Both the position numbers and the translations under genes were made by a program. A stretch of DNA of 46,250 nt from CAYXDR01 sp046498185. Lineage in GTDB: Bacteria > Desulfobacterota > DSM-4660 > Desulfatiglandales > Desulfatiglandaceae. The stretch is from positions 1 through 46,250 of the forward strand of contig JAWOBE010000049.1 of the NCBI GenBank assembly GCA_046498185.1. The letters run 5' to 3'. The notes beneath the pieces were generated by a model that saw only the letters and a program-made list of their open reading frames with translations, ran no database searches and was not told the origin of the DNA. Positions 15,466 to 22,857 of the stretch are shown here, one piece after another (the first letter of the stretch is position 1; each line of letters begins with the position of its first letter).

Positions 15466-15627
15466 ATTGATGCGATCGTAAAAAGTCAAAACAACCCTGT
15501 CCCTCGGGGTCGGGGTCGCTGTCGACGTCGGTATCGGAAGTTGATCCGCGACCTTCTCGACCCCGATACCGATTCCGACCCCGACGCCGATAAGGCGGGC
15601 ATGGTACTTTTTACGGTTTCGTCATTA
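15466..15627 (-). repeat. palindromic CCGAYN repeat element, copy A (reverse orientation)
   Basis: Read on the minus strand this element has the same order as the copies at 22679 and 28119: arm with TCGGCGTCGGGGTCG, centre with GATCAACTTCCGATACC, arm CGACCCCGACCCCGAG, then the tail GTTGTTTTGACTTTTTACGA. On the plus strand the arms are 15503-15518 and 15576-15590. Beyond them CGTAAAAAGT at 15477-15486 and ACTTTTTACG at 15606-15615 form an exact 10-bp outer inverted repeat. This is the longest copy and has extra CCGATA/CCGATT units in one arm. It could fold into a long RNA or DNA hairpin. No coding capacity is supported. Confidence 0.75.
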
Positions 15628-15705
15628 TTCAATTCAAAAAATGCGATATTATTTTTTAGGCTGACTGTGCGTGATTGACTAAGAGATTGGGCAAAAGGGC
15701 CATTT

Positions 15706-15719
15706 CCGGATGGACACTA
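15706..15719 (-). repeat. second copy of the TAGTGTCCATCCGG repeat
   Basis: Read on the minus strand, this stretch is TAGTGTCCATCCGG, identical to 10289-10302. The complementary arm that makes the hairpin at 10294 is missing here. It lies 35 bp upstream of the RmlD-like gene. Confidence 0.5.
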
Positions 15720-15753
15720 ACTGAAACCGGCTTATGTATGGAGGGCGAAGCTT

Positions 15754-16635
15754 ATGAGGGTGATTCTTACCGGGAGCACCGGCATGCTGGGCAGCGACTG
15801 TAAAAATATTTTGGAAAAAAAATATCAGTTGATAACTGTCGACAAATCAAAGATGGATATCACGAGCTGGGATAAATGCACCGAAGTATTACACAAACTC
15901 AATGGGGACGTGGTGGTCAACTGTGCCGGGTTCAACGATATGTCCGCCTGCGAACAGGATGGCCTTTCAATCTCCAAAATCAACGTCGAAGGCCCCAGAA
16001 ACCTTGCTCAATGTTCAGGCCGCTATGAGTACAGGATGATTCACATCTCTTGCTACTGTATATTTGACGGCACCAAAGTCGTGCCCCAGCCTTATTTCGA
16101 GGATGATGTCGCAAATCCGTTGTCGGGATACGGCAAACTAAAAAGGGACAGTGAAGTCGCCGTCAGGGAAAATGCACCCTACCACGTAATCATTCGTACG
16201 GGTTGGTTATACGGAAAAAATGGAAATAATTTCCTAAAGGCCTTGGTACGAAAGGCGATCCGGCACGAAGAGCAGCCCATGAAAATTCCCGTCGACCAGA
16301 TAGGCTCCCCGACGTGGAGCAGGACTCTCGCACATCAAATTGCCGAAATTGTGCAAAGCCAGGCCAGGGGCACATATCATGCGTCCGCAGAAGGGTTCTG
16401 CACCCTTTATGATTTCGCGACGCGCCTGTTCAGCCGCCTGGAACTCAGTGCAAAACTGGAACCCGTCAAAGGATCGGAGAACCCTCTGAAAATGCCCCTT
16501 AACGCCATTCTTGAAAACCGGTTTTTAAAGAAACAGGGCATCAACATAATGGAAGACTGGGATAAAGATCTTGACCATTTCATCGACTTACATGGTGAAG
16601 ATCTTATTCATGAGGCCGAAAGCAGTCAGCAATAG
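15754..16635 (+). CDS. RmlD-like NAD-dependent sugar reductase
   Basis: A 293-residue short-chain reductase of the dTDP-4-dehydrorhamnose reductase family. The N-terminal coenzyme motif is MRVILTGSTGMLGSD. It continues with VVVNCAGFNDMSACEQD, the conserved strand IHISCYCIFDGTKV (usually ISTDYVFDG), the catalytic YGKLK and the signature IIRTGWLYGKNGNNFLK. The aspartate-tyrosine pair of the usual ISTDYVFDG motif reads CYC here, a deviation close to the active site. GGAGGG precedes the ATG. No rmlA, rmlB or rmlC lies nearby, so rhamnose synthesis is not certain; another nucleotide-sugar or an orphan role is possible. Confidence 0.85.
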   Translation: MRVILTGSTGMLGSDCKNILEKKYQLITVDKSKMDITSWDKCTEVLHKLNGDVVVNCAGFNDMSACEQDGLSISKINVEGPRNLAQCSGRYEYRMIHISCYCIFDGTKVVPQPYFEDDVANPLSGYGKLKRDSEVAVRENAPYHVIIRTGWLYGKNGNNFLKALVRKAIRHEEQPMKIPVDQIGSPTWSRTLAHQIAEIVQSQARGTYHASAEGFCTLYDFATRLFSRLELSAKLEPVKGSENPLKMPLNAILENRFLKKQGINIMEDWDKDLDHFIDLHGEDLIHEAESSQQ

Positions 16636-16651
16636 GATCGAATCGGCGCTG

Positions 16652-18568
16652 TTACAAAGACCTGCCAAGTACGGCGCCATCCAGTATCGCAGACTTCGCA
16701 TTCCTGGTTTCCATACAGTCTCCGATTTTATGCAGTTCATACCCGGGGCCGCTCAAGCGGTTATAAAGTGTGTCGTCAGGGCGGTTGCCCACCGCGAACA
16801 TCACCCGCTCGGCTTCTACTATCGAGGTTCCGGTATCTCCGCAGTTTATTTCCACCCCGTGGTCCAGTATCCTTACCACCTCGCACGGGGATTTGATTTT
16901 CACTCCGGCTTCCTTCATTTTTCTAAACAGAACTCTTCTGTTGATGCTCTCGATTCCTACACCCAGGCGAGGTCCCATTTCTATAAGAACGACATCGGAG
17001 CCATGCGCTGCAAGAAAAAGCGCCGTCTCACAGCCGGTCGGCCCTCCACCTACCACAACAGTTTTCATTGGTTCCGGCGACTCCCCCGACAGGATTTTAT
17101 CAATCGGAACCACCATCTTTGCGTCTGCGCCCTTAATCTCCGGAATCACCGGAACTGAACCGGTGGCAAGGATAAGCACATCCGGGTCGATCTGCTGGAT
17201 CAATTCAGGAGCAACCTCTGTTTGGAGATGAACAGATACATTGTGTTTTTTTAATTGAACCACCTGAAATTTAATCAAATTTTCCAGCTCTCGCTTGTAT
17301 TCGGTAGCGACACCCAACTTGATCTGGCCCCCGAGTTTTCCTTCCCTTTCATACAGAGACACTGAATGGCCCCTCATAGCCGCTGTCCACGCGACGTTCA
17401 TGCCCGCAGGGCCTCCCCCCACCACGACAACATTCCTGGGATTGGATGTTGGAACTATCTCCATCTCCTTTTCCCGTCCCAGCGATGGATTTACAAGGCA
17501 CTCGACTCTGCCTCTTTTAAAGATGGACTCCATGCAGTTATTACAGGCAATACACAAGCGGATTTCGTCCAATCGACCTTCTTCTGCCTTTTTCGGCAGT
17601 TCCGGATCCGCCAGAAGCCCACGGCCCATACATATCAAGTCGGCCTTGCCCTTGGATAAAATTTCTTCAGCCAGAAGGGGATCGTTTATCCTGCCCACGG
17701 CCATCACAGGGACATCGAGGGCCTGCTTTACCATTGCTGCTGAATCCGCCAGGCAAGCCCTTTCCATATACATGGGCTGGCAGATCCATTCAGGGGTTGC
17801 ATCGTTTCCGGCGGACACCTGGACCACATCGAGACCCGAAGCACAAAGAATTTTAAGGATTTTTATGCTTTCTGGAACGGTTAGGCCGTTTTCAACGAAT
17901 TCCTGTGCACTTATCTTGAATGATAAAGGGTAATCATTCCCGATACGTCTTCGAATTTCCTCAATAATTTCGACGGCGAAACGCGATCTCCCTTCGGTGT
18001 CGCCACCATACATATCTTCGCGGATATTGGAATAGGGGGAAAGGAACTGGTTTATGAGGTAACCGTGTCCTCCGTGAATTTCCAGCAGTTCAAAACCTGC
18101 CTCTACCGCTCTTTCCGCTGCGTCTCCAAATTTCATGACAAGTTCATGTATTCGTTCTTTGGTCAAAACCTCGACTTCCCCGCGGATGGCCGGACAGGGC
18201 AGGGGTGAAGGCGCTAATGGTCGCCTCCCGATAACCTTGGGGGATGTCTGTCTGCCGCCGTGATGTATTTGAACCGCCGGCACAGCTCCCTCGCTGCGTA
18301 TAATTTCGGCGATTCCTGCCAGCCCTTTTATGAACTTATCATCGTAGATTCTGGCTTGTTGAGCGGAAACGACTCCCTCGGGGGATACGGCGCACGCTTC
18401 CGTGATAACCATGGCCGCACCTCCCGAGGCACGTATCCTGTAATGCTCGATGGCGCGTTCGTTCATAGTCCCGTCGGTTTCTACAAGGAATGAAGCCACA
18501 CTGGGCATGACTATCCTGTTTTTCAGCCGGAGTTTTCCGATTTGATATGATGAAAAAAGATGCTTCAT
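16652..18568 (-). CDS. Fe-S flavoenzyme of the 2,4-dienoyl-CoA reductase / OYE family
   Basis: A 638-residue modular oxidoreductase. Residues 1-330 form an old-yellow-enzyme TIM barrel binding FMN, with AVQIHHGGRQ, EIHGGHGYLINQFLSP (His165, His168, Tyr170) and GRGLLADPELP. A 4Fe-4S site follows as C339xxC342xxC345 and C357. The C-terminal half has an FAD Rossmann motif VVVVGGGPAGMNVA at about 381-394 and an NAD(P)H motif VVVGGGPTGCETA near residue 500. This is the FadH / trimethylamine dehydrogenase layout, with electrons running NAD(P)H to FAD to Fe-S to FMN. AGGAGG lies before the ATG. The gene is 20 bp behind a LivK-like binding-protein gene. The substrate may be an enoyl- or dienoyl-CoA or another activated alkene; it is not shown by the sequence. 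Confidence 0.92.
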   Translation of the reverse strand: MKHLFSSYQIGKLRLKNRIVMPSVASFLVETDGTMNERAIEHYRIRASGGAAMVITEACAVSPEGVVSAQQARIYDDKFIKGLAGIAEIIRSEGAVPAVQIHHGGRQTSPKVIGRRPLAPSPLPCPAIRGEVEVLTKERIHELVMKFGDAAERAVEAGFELLEIHGGHGYLINQFLSPYSNIREDMYGGDTEGRSRFAVEIIEEIRRRIGNDYPLSFKISAQEFVENGLTVPESIKILKILCASGLDVVQVSAGNDATPEWICQPMYMERACLADSAAMVKQALDVPVMAVGRINDPLLAEEILSKGKADLICMGRGLLADPELPKKAEEGRLDEIRLCIACNNCMESIFKRGRVECLVNPSLGREKEMEIVPTSNPRNVVVVGGGPAGMNVAWTAAMRGHSVSLYEREGKLGGQIKLGVATEYKRELENLIKFQVVQLKKHNVSVHLQTEVAPELIQQIDPDVLILATGSVPVIPEIKGADAKMVVPIDKILSGESPEPMKTVVVGGGPTGCETALFLAAHGSDVVLIEMGPRLGVGIESINRRVLFRKMKEAGVKIKSPCEVVRILDHGVEINCGDTGTSIVEAERVMFAVGNRPDDTLYNRLSGPGYELHKIGDCMETRNAKSAILDGAVLGRSL

Positions 18569-18588
18569 TAAAAATCCTCCTTACCGGT

Positions 18589-19755
18589 TTATCGCGATAA
18601 TCCCGCAGCCAAATTACGGGGCCATAAAACTCTCAGCAAGCCTCTCTCCCATCTGACAGCAAGAGATGGTAAGCGGTTTTGACGCTTCTTATGCCCGTAT
18701 GATTCAAATTTCACCGGCCCGTAGACCGTCGTGAGATCGGTTTTTTCAAGGGAAGCTCGGATTGATTCCCGATCCAATTTCCCCGCCCTGTCAATTGCGT
18801 CCGCAATAACCCACATACCAGAGTACCCTTGAGCGCTGTGGTGGTCGGGCTCCACATTGTACCGACGTATGAAATTTTCCCTGAATGTGCGGGCCCCGGG
18901 ATATCCAACGTGCGTCACCCACCATGCAGCACCAAGCAGACCCTGCGCTGCTTCACCAGCGAACGATGCAAAAATCGGGGCAACCAAATCGGCTGTTCCG
19001 GCCAGTAGAATGTTTGCTCCAATACCTGCCTCATTAACACGCTTAAGCAGGAGCGCGCCTTCCTTGGTCCGGCATATGAAACAAACTATATCGGGGTCCG
19101 TCTCCTTGATTCGTGATAGCTCCCCGCTTAAATCGTCTTTTTCAGCCTCGTACGCAATTCTTGAAACGGTTCTGAATCCAAGCCTGCTCTGAAGCCTGTA
19201 AAACCTGCTCAAGCCATAATCGCCCAAAGGTCCAGGCTCGAAAACAACCGCTGCGGTGCTGTTTTTGTCCACCAACCCGGACAAATATTCTTCGAGACCC
19301 CTGGTATATTCACTTGCCGGAGAATTTAATCTAAAAAGGTTGTTCCATCCCATTTCGGTGATTCGATCATCGGCGGCGGTTGTCACCAAAAAGGGGACCT
19401 GATTTTCCTCCGCCTCTAAACCGACGGCAAGCGCGGCCGAGCTTCCGCATCCTCCAACAAGCATCACAACGCCACTGTCTTCGATAAGTGTCTTTGCCGC
19501 CGCCGAGGCTCCGGCACGCGACCCGGAAGTGTCGGCAATAACGGCCTGCAGGCGTCTTCCGGTTATACCCCCGCTTTGATTGATCTCCTCAACCGCCATA
19601 AGCGCTCCGTTTCTCACAGCCCGGCCTGCAGGAGCCAGCTTTCCCGAAAGCGGCACCACCAGTCCTACGCTGATTTCCCCGGCGACAGAAGAAGAAGAGG
19701 GGAGGATGAAAAGAGATGACATAAATAAAATGAAAGGCAATAATATCTTTTTCAT
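18589..19755 (-). CDS. LivK-type periplasmic ABC substrate-binding protein
   Basis: A 388-residue exported receptor of the branched-chain amino acid type. The signal peptide ends near residue 25 (core LLPFILFMSSLFILP). The mature part begins EISVGLVVPLSGKLAPAGRA and continues with NGALMAVEEINQSGGITGRRL and VVMLVGGCGSSAALAV, all standard for type I periplasmic binding proteins. No permease or ATPase genes are next to it, so it is an orphan receptor here. The Fe-S flavoenzyme follows 20 bp downstream, suggesting the two share a transcript and perhaps a substrate. The ribosome site before the ATG is weak. The ligand could be an amino acid, amide or aromatic acid. Confidence 0.9.
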   Translation of the reverse strand: MKKILLPFILFMSSLFILPSSSSVAGEISVGLVVPLSGKLAPAGRAVRNGALMAVEEINQSGGITGRRLQAVIADTSGSRAGASAAAKTLIEDSGVVMLVGGCGSSAALAVGLEAEENQVPFLVTTAADDRITEMGWNNLFRLNSPASEYTRGLEEYLSGLVDKNSTAAVVFEPGPLGDYGLSRFYRLQSRLGFRTVSRIAYEAEKDDLSGELSRIKETDPDIVCFICRTKEGALLLKRVNEAGIGANILLAGTADLVAPIFASFAGEAAQGLLGAAWWVTHVGYPGARTFRENFIRRYNVEPDHHSAQGYSGMWVIADAIDRAGKLDRESIRASLEKTDLTTVYGPVKFESYGHKKRQNRLPSLAVRWERGLLRVLWPRNLAAGLSR

Positions 19756-19985
19756 TTTTTGAATTCCATTTGTTAAGTCAATTTATAAATGGAAACTGTA
19801 TATTAAAAAATTTTAAAAATAAATTCGATTTCTTACTACTTCTTTTACCTATTTTTTCTACTTATTAGATATATACCTTTCCCACTTTTTGCTGCAAAAT
19901 GCAACCTTGTGAGTTTACTATTACGTCCAGCGGCCTTATGATTATGAACATTGTCGATCGTGTAAAGAAAAAACGGAGGTGTAAT

Positions 19986-20987
19986 GTGCCGATTCAATTC
20001 CCCGAAAACATTTATGGGCCGCAAAAACGAATCGATATAAAAATTCTTGCTGCGGATCAAGGTATTTTTCGTATGAGTTTCGATTTCGACCCGGGCCCCC
20101 TTTTGAAATCCATAAAGGAAACCGGCTTGCTGAATCCACCTATCGTATACCCGGGTGAAAACGGAATTATGGATATCGTGTGCGGTTACAGAAGGATTTT
20201 TGCGCTGAAGGAACTCGGATGCACCAGCATCCCATGTGTTGTTTTGCCCGGATCCTTGTCGCGCGAAAAGTGCATGCTTTTGAACTTTTACGACAATGTC
20301 GCTACTCGCAGCCTGAACCCGGTGGAAAAGGCCATGAGCTGCAGTCGCCTATCTTCTCTTTTTCCGCGGCGGGAAGTTCTCTCCCGGTTTATGCCGGATT
20401 TGGGCCTGCCTTCCCATGAACCAACGCTCGACCTTTACAGGGCGATAGACACCGAACTGGACGACCACATCAAGCATGCGGTGGCTTCCGGGCGCATGCC
20501 GGTGAAGTCGGTTGAGGGACTGCTTGATTTTCCGCATGAGGATCGACTGGCCTTATGCGATTTGTTTTCAAAAATAAAGTTTAACATCAACCAGCAACTT
20601 CAAATATTCGATTTGATATCAGATATTACATTAAGAGATCACAAACCCGTTTCTGAATTAATCGGTGAAGACACCTTTAAAAAGGTTCTCGAAGATGAAG
20701 CGATGAATACCCCTCAAAAAGCGCGTGCCTTCCTGGATTGTTGCAGGCGCATTCGCTACCCTGTGCTTTATCGCGCAGAGAAACGCTTTAAATCTGAGAT
20801 CGATTCATTGAAACTTCCGCGCGAAGTGGAAATAGCCGATCCTGAGCATTTCGAACCTTCAGAATTTAAAATGGAAATCAGGTTCAAAAACGGTGCCCAT
20901 TTAAAAAAAGTTATTCAACGACTGCTCGGGCTTCCCCTGGAAAAAGTCGCACGGCCCTGGGATGGTGATGCCGATGACGTCATATAA
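19986..20987 (+). CDS. ParB/Srx-domain protein paired with an SPL-like gene
   Basis: A 333-residue protein. I place the start at the GTG at 19986 because GGAGGT lies 5 bp upstream; longer in-frame ATG starts at 19899, 19938 and 19944 lack a clear ribosome site. Residues about 14-90 match a ParB N-terminal domain: LLKSIKETGLLNPPIV, then IVCGYRRIFALKELG, where classical ParB has a GERRWRAA motif. LLNFYDNVATRSLNPVEKAM matches the next ParB segment. The C-terminal part is not recognised. No parA or parS is visible, so chromosome partition is unlikely. ParB-fold proteins can hydrolyse CTP or nucleic acids, but no such activity is shown here. Its end overlaps the start of the SPL-like radical SAM gene. 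Confidence 0.7.
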   Translation: MPIQFPENIYGPQKRIDIKILAADQGIFRMSFDFDPGPLLKSIKETGLLNPPIVYPGENGIMDIVCGYRRIFALKELGCTSIPCVVLPGSLSREKCMLLNFYDNVATRSLNPVEKAMSCSRLSSLFPRREVLSRFMPDLGLPSHEPTLDLYRAIDTELDDHIKHAVASGRMPVKSVEGLLDFPHEDRLALCDLFSKIKFNINQQLQIFDLISDITLRDHKPVSELIGEDTFKKVLEDEAMNTPQKARAFLDCCRRIRYPVLYRAEKRFKSEIDSLKLPREVEIADPEHFEPSEFKMEIRFKNGAHLKKVIQRLLGLPLEKVARPWDGDADDVI

Positions 20988-22089
20988 GCCACGTATCAGT
21001 AGTGTCCTTGTTGAACAAGATGCCGGTGACCAGGGAATCGGTTCGAGAATCCTACCAGGCATGAACGGCAGGGTGCCTGTTAAACGGGTTGGAGGCGGGG
21101 GTTCAGACAAAAATGAGATCGAAGGGGCCACTCGCGATATGGGTAAAGATGTGCTCCATCTCTTGTCGTACAAAGGGGAATTTCTTAAACCCTGTCCCGG
21201 CACCAAAAATTACATATGTTGTGGTTATCAGATTCTCAATGTCGGCACGAATTGCCCGATGGACTGCAGTTACTGCATTTTGCAATCATATTTCAACAAT
21301 CCCAATCTCAGGGTTTTCACAAACCTGGATGAACAAATACAAGCAGTACTCCATGAAGTCGATTCAAACCCTGACCGAATATACCGTATAGGCACGGGGG
21401 AATTCACCGACAGCCTTGCGTTGGATCATCTGACAGGGTGGGCGCAGATGCTGATCCCGATGTTTTCCACCCGGAAAAACGCTATTCTGGAATTGAAAAC
21501 AAAAACCGACAATATAGACGGCGTTCTGAAAACATCCGAAAGAGATCGAATAATAATTTCATGGTCGCTGAACAGTTCCTATATTTCGTCCAGGGAGGAA
21601 CATCGGGCGCCGCCGCTCCGGGACAGGCTCGAAGCGGCCCGAAGGTGCCAGGCGGAAGGCTTCATCGTAGGATTTCATTTCGACCCCATGGTTGTTCACA
21701 AAGGCTGGGAAGAAGGCTATGCCCGAACAGTGGACATGCTGCATTCAACCATTGACCCGAAAAGAGTTATCTGGATAAGCATGGGATCGATGCGTTACAT
21801 GCCGCCCCTCAAAACGGTGATCAGGAGGCGGCATCCAAAAACCTGCATCCTGGACGGTGAATTCGTAACCGGCCTGGACGGTAAAATGCGTTATTTTAAA
21901 CCAATACGCATAGAGCTTTACCGCGCTCTGTCAGAAAAATTAAACGCCTGGCATCCAAACCTGGGTCTTTATCTGTGCATGGAAAGCGATGATGTCTGGC
22001 AACAATCGATGGGATGGTCTCCGGGATCCTCAAAAGGCCTGGCTTGTTATCTTGATTCCAGGGTGGTGCGTCTTTTTGGGTGGCGGTAA
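20974..22089 (+). CDS. SPL-like radical SAM protein (COG1533 type)
   Basis: A 371-residue protein resembling spore photoproduct lyase. The start at 20974 is chosen because GGTGAT, part of the extended Shine-Dalgarno, lies 4 bp before it; ATGs at 20962 and 20968 are alternatives. The segment FLKPCPGTKNYICCGYQILN leads to the cluster motif C94PMDC98SYC101 followed by ILQSYFNNPNL, all typical of the SPL family. GTGEFTDSLALDHLTGW and GFHFDPMVVHKGWEEGY follow. The gene overlaps the ParB-like gene by 14 bp. No spore genes are in the window and the inferred lineage is non-sporulating, so the substrate may be a DNA lesion other than spore photoproduct, or something else. Confidence 0.82.
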   Translation: MTSYKPRISSVLVEQDAGDQGIGSRILPGMNGRVPVKRVGGGGSDKNEIEGATRDMGKDVLHLLSYKGEFLKPCPGTKNYICCGYQILNVGTNCPMDCSYCILQSYFNNPNLRVFTNLDEQIQAVLHEVDSNPDRIYRIGTGEFTDSLALDHLTGWAQMLIPMFSTRKNAILELKTKTDNIDGVLKTSERDRIIISWSLNSSYISSREEHRAPPLRDRLEAARRCQAEGFIVGFHFDPMVVHKGWEEGYARTVDMLHSTIDPKRVIWISMGSMRYMPPLKTVIRRRHPKTCILDGEFVTGLDGKMRYFKPIRIELYRALSEKLNAWHPNLGLYLCMESDDVWQQSMGWSPGSSKGLACYLDSRVVRLFGWR

Positions 22090-22099
22090 CCCTCATGCT

Positions 22100-22152
22100 G
22101 TGTTATTTTAATAAATAACACTAATAGTTGGAAAATGCGGCTCTGCATTTTC
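22100..22152 (+). promoter_or_regulatory. two tandem hairpins in the leader of the NFU gene
   Basis: The first is GTGTTATTT / AAATAACAC (22100-22108 with 22113-22121, 4-nt loop). The second is GAAAATGC / GCATTTTC (22131-22138 with 22145-22152, 6-nt loop). Both are perfect. Neither is followed by a T-run, so they are not clear terminators. They lie between the SPL-like stop and the NFU start and could process, protect or regulate the NFU message. Confidence 0.45.
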
Positions 22153-22181
22153 ACCACATCTGAAAGGAGAATACAGAACCT

Positions 22182-22406
22182 ATGTTACGTGATAAAGTAG
22201 AAGCATCATTGCAGAAAGTGCGCCCGTCACTCCAGGCGGACGGCGGAGACGTCGAACTGGTCGATGTAGGCGAGGACGGTATTGTTAAACTCAGACTTAC
22301 CGGGGCATGCAAAGGTTGCCCCATGTCACAAATGACACTTAAAATGGGAATAGAAAAAGTTCTTAAAAAAGAAATTCCGGAAGTAGCCGGCGTGGAATCG
22401 GTATAA
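22182..22406 (+). CDS. NFU-domain Fe-S cluster carrier
   Basis: A 74-residue NifU C-terminal-domain protein. It has VRPSLQADGGDVELVDV followed by CKGC (C44, C47) in GACKGCPMSQMTLKMGIEK. The two cysteines from each of two subunits hold a 4Fe-4S cluster delivered to target enzymes. It is a stand-alone NFU domain with no NifU scaffold or A-type domain. Length fits the single-domain family. The many Fe-S proteins encoded nearby (Rnf, radical SAM enzymes) are obvious clients, which is an inference. A strong terminator follows. Confidence 0.93.
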   Translation: MLRDKVEASLQKVRPSLQADGGDVELVDVGEDGIVKLRLTGACKGCPMSQMTLKMGIEKVLKKEIPEVAGVESV

Positions 22407-22435
22407 CGGCCGGGACCATCATTTTCAAGTGGCAC

Positions 22436-22470
22436 AAAAAGGCAGCCTGTCTGCGAACAGGCTGCCTTTT
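22436..22470. terminator. strong bidirectional intrinsic terminator
   Basis: AAAAGGCAGCCTGT and ACAGGCTGCCTTTT are exact reverse complements separated by CTGCGA. An A-run precedes and a T-run ends the structure, so it can act in both directions. It sits between the convergent NFU and mS38-like genes. Confidence 0.92.
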
Positions 22471-22497
22471 ATATTAAAAATAAGGTAGGTGTCAATC

Positions 22498-22587
22498 TTA
22501 TTTATTTTTATGCCGCATCTTCTTTTTCAATTTACGATGTTTATGTTTCGTGATTTTTTTCCGTCTTTTTTTGACTACGCTACCCAT
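22498..22587 (-). CDS. AURKAIP1/COX24-like (mS38-type) basic micro-protein
   Basis: A 29-residue, extremely basic peptide, starting MGSVVKKRRKKITKHKHRK and ending KKKMRHKNK. This is the compact KKRxKKMxKHKHRKxxKKxR pattern of the COX24/AURKAIP1 C-terminal domain, known in mitochondria as ribosomal protein mS38 and in several bacterial groups as a tiny ribosome-associated protein. AGGAGG lies 7 bp before the ATG, a strong ribosome site. The open frame is complete. It probably sits in the decoding region of the small ribosomal subunit; this comes from the family, not from the sequence here. Default gene callers usually miss it. Confidence 0.85.
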   Translation of the reverse strand: MGSVVKKRRKKITKHKHRKLKKKMRHKNK

Positions 22588-22678
22588 TAATATATCCTCC
22601 TAGTAAATGTATATCTTTAAAAATATACTATCCCTGACCGATAAATGTCAACAAGTAATTCAGGATACCTGTACGGCA

Positions 22679-22800
22679 TTATCGGCGTCGGGGTCGGGAT
22701 CGAAAAGGTCGCCGGTCAACTTCCGATACCTACGCCGATACCGATCCCGATCCCGAGGTACACGGTTGTTTGGACTTGTTATGACAAAATTCAAAACTTG
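22679..22800 (+). repeat. palindromic CCGAYN repeat element, copy B
   Basis: The arm TTATCGGCGTCGGGGTCGGG is followed by the centre AAAAGGTCGCCGGTCAACTT and CCGATACC. The return arm CCGATCCCGATCCCGAGG follows at 22741-22758, then the tail GTTGTTTGGACTTGTTATGA. The order matches copy C at 28119 and copy A on the opposite strand at 15466. It lies in the 270-bp gap between the mS38-like gene and the 3' end of miaB. Proline-isoleucine-rich open frames through it are repeat artefacts. Confidence 0.75.
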
Positions 22801-22857
22801 TCCTCGAAGTGCAAGGGGATAAACCCATGGGCGTGTTCGAATCATCGGCATATGACA

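Larger units (their letters stand above)
15208..15753. other. 546-bp intergenic region without a gene
   Basis: It lies between the divergent FmdB-like and RmlD-like genes and should carry promoters for both, none of which I can place confidently. Its centre holds the palindromic repeat element at 15466-15627, and a copy of the 10294-type repeat is at 15706-15719. An open frame covering 15376-15678 on the plus strand is produced by the repeat and is not supported. Confidence 0.7.

Noticed and set aside
15376..15678. 100-codon plus-strand open frame
   Set aside because: It runs through repeat copy A; its Asp/Ser/Thr-rich part is the translated hexamer repeat, and it has no ribosome site or family resemblance.
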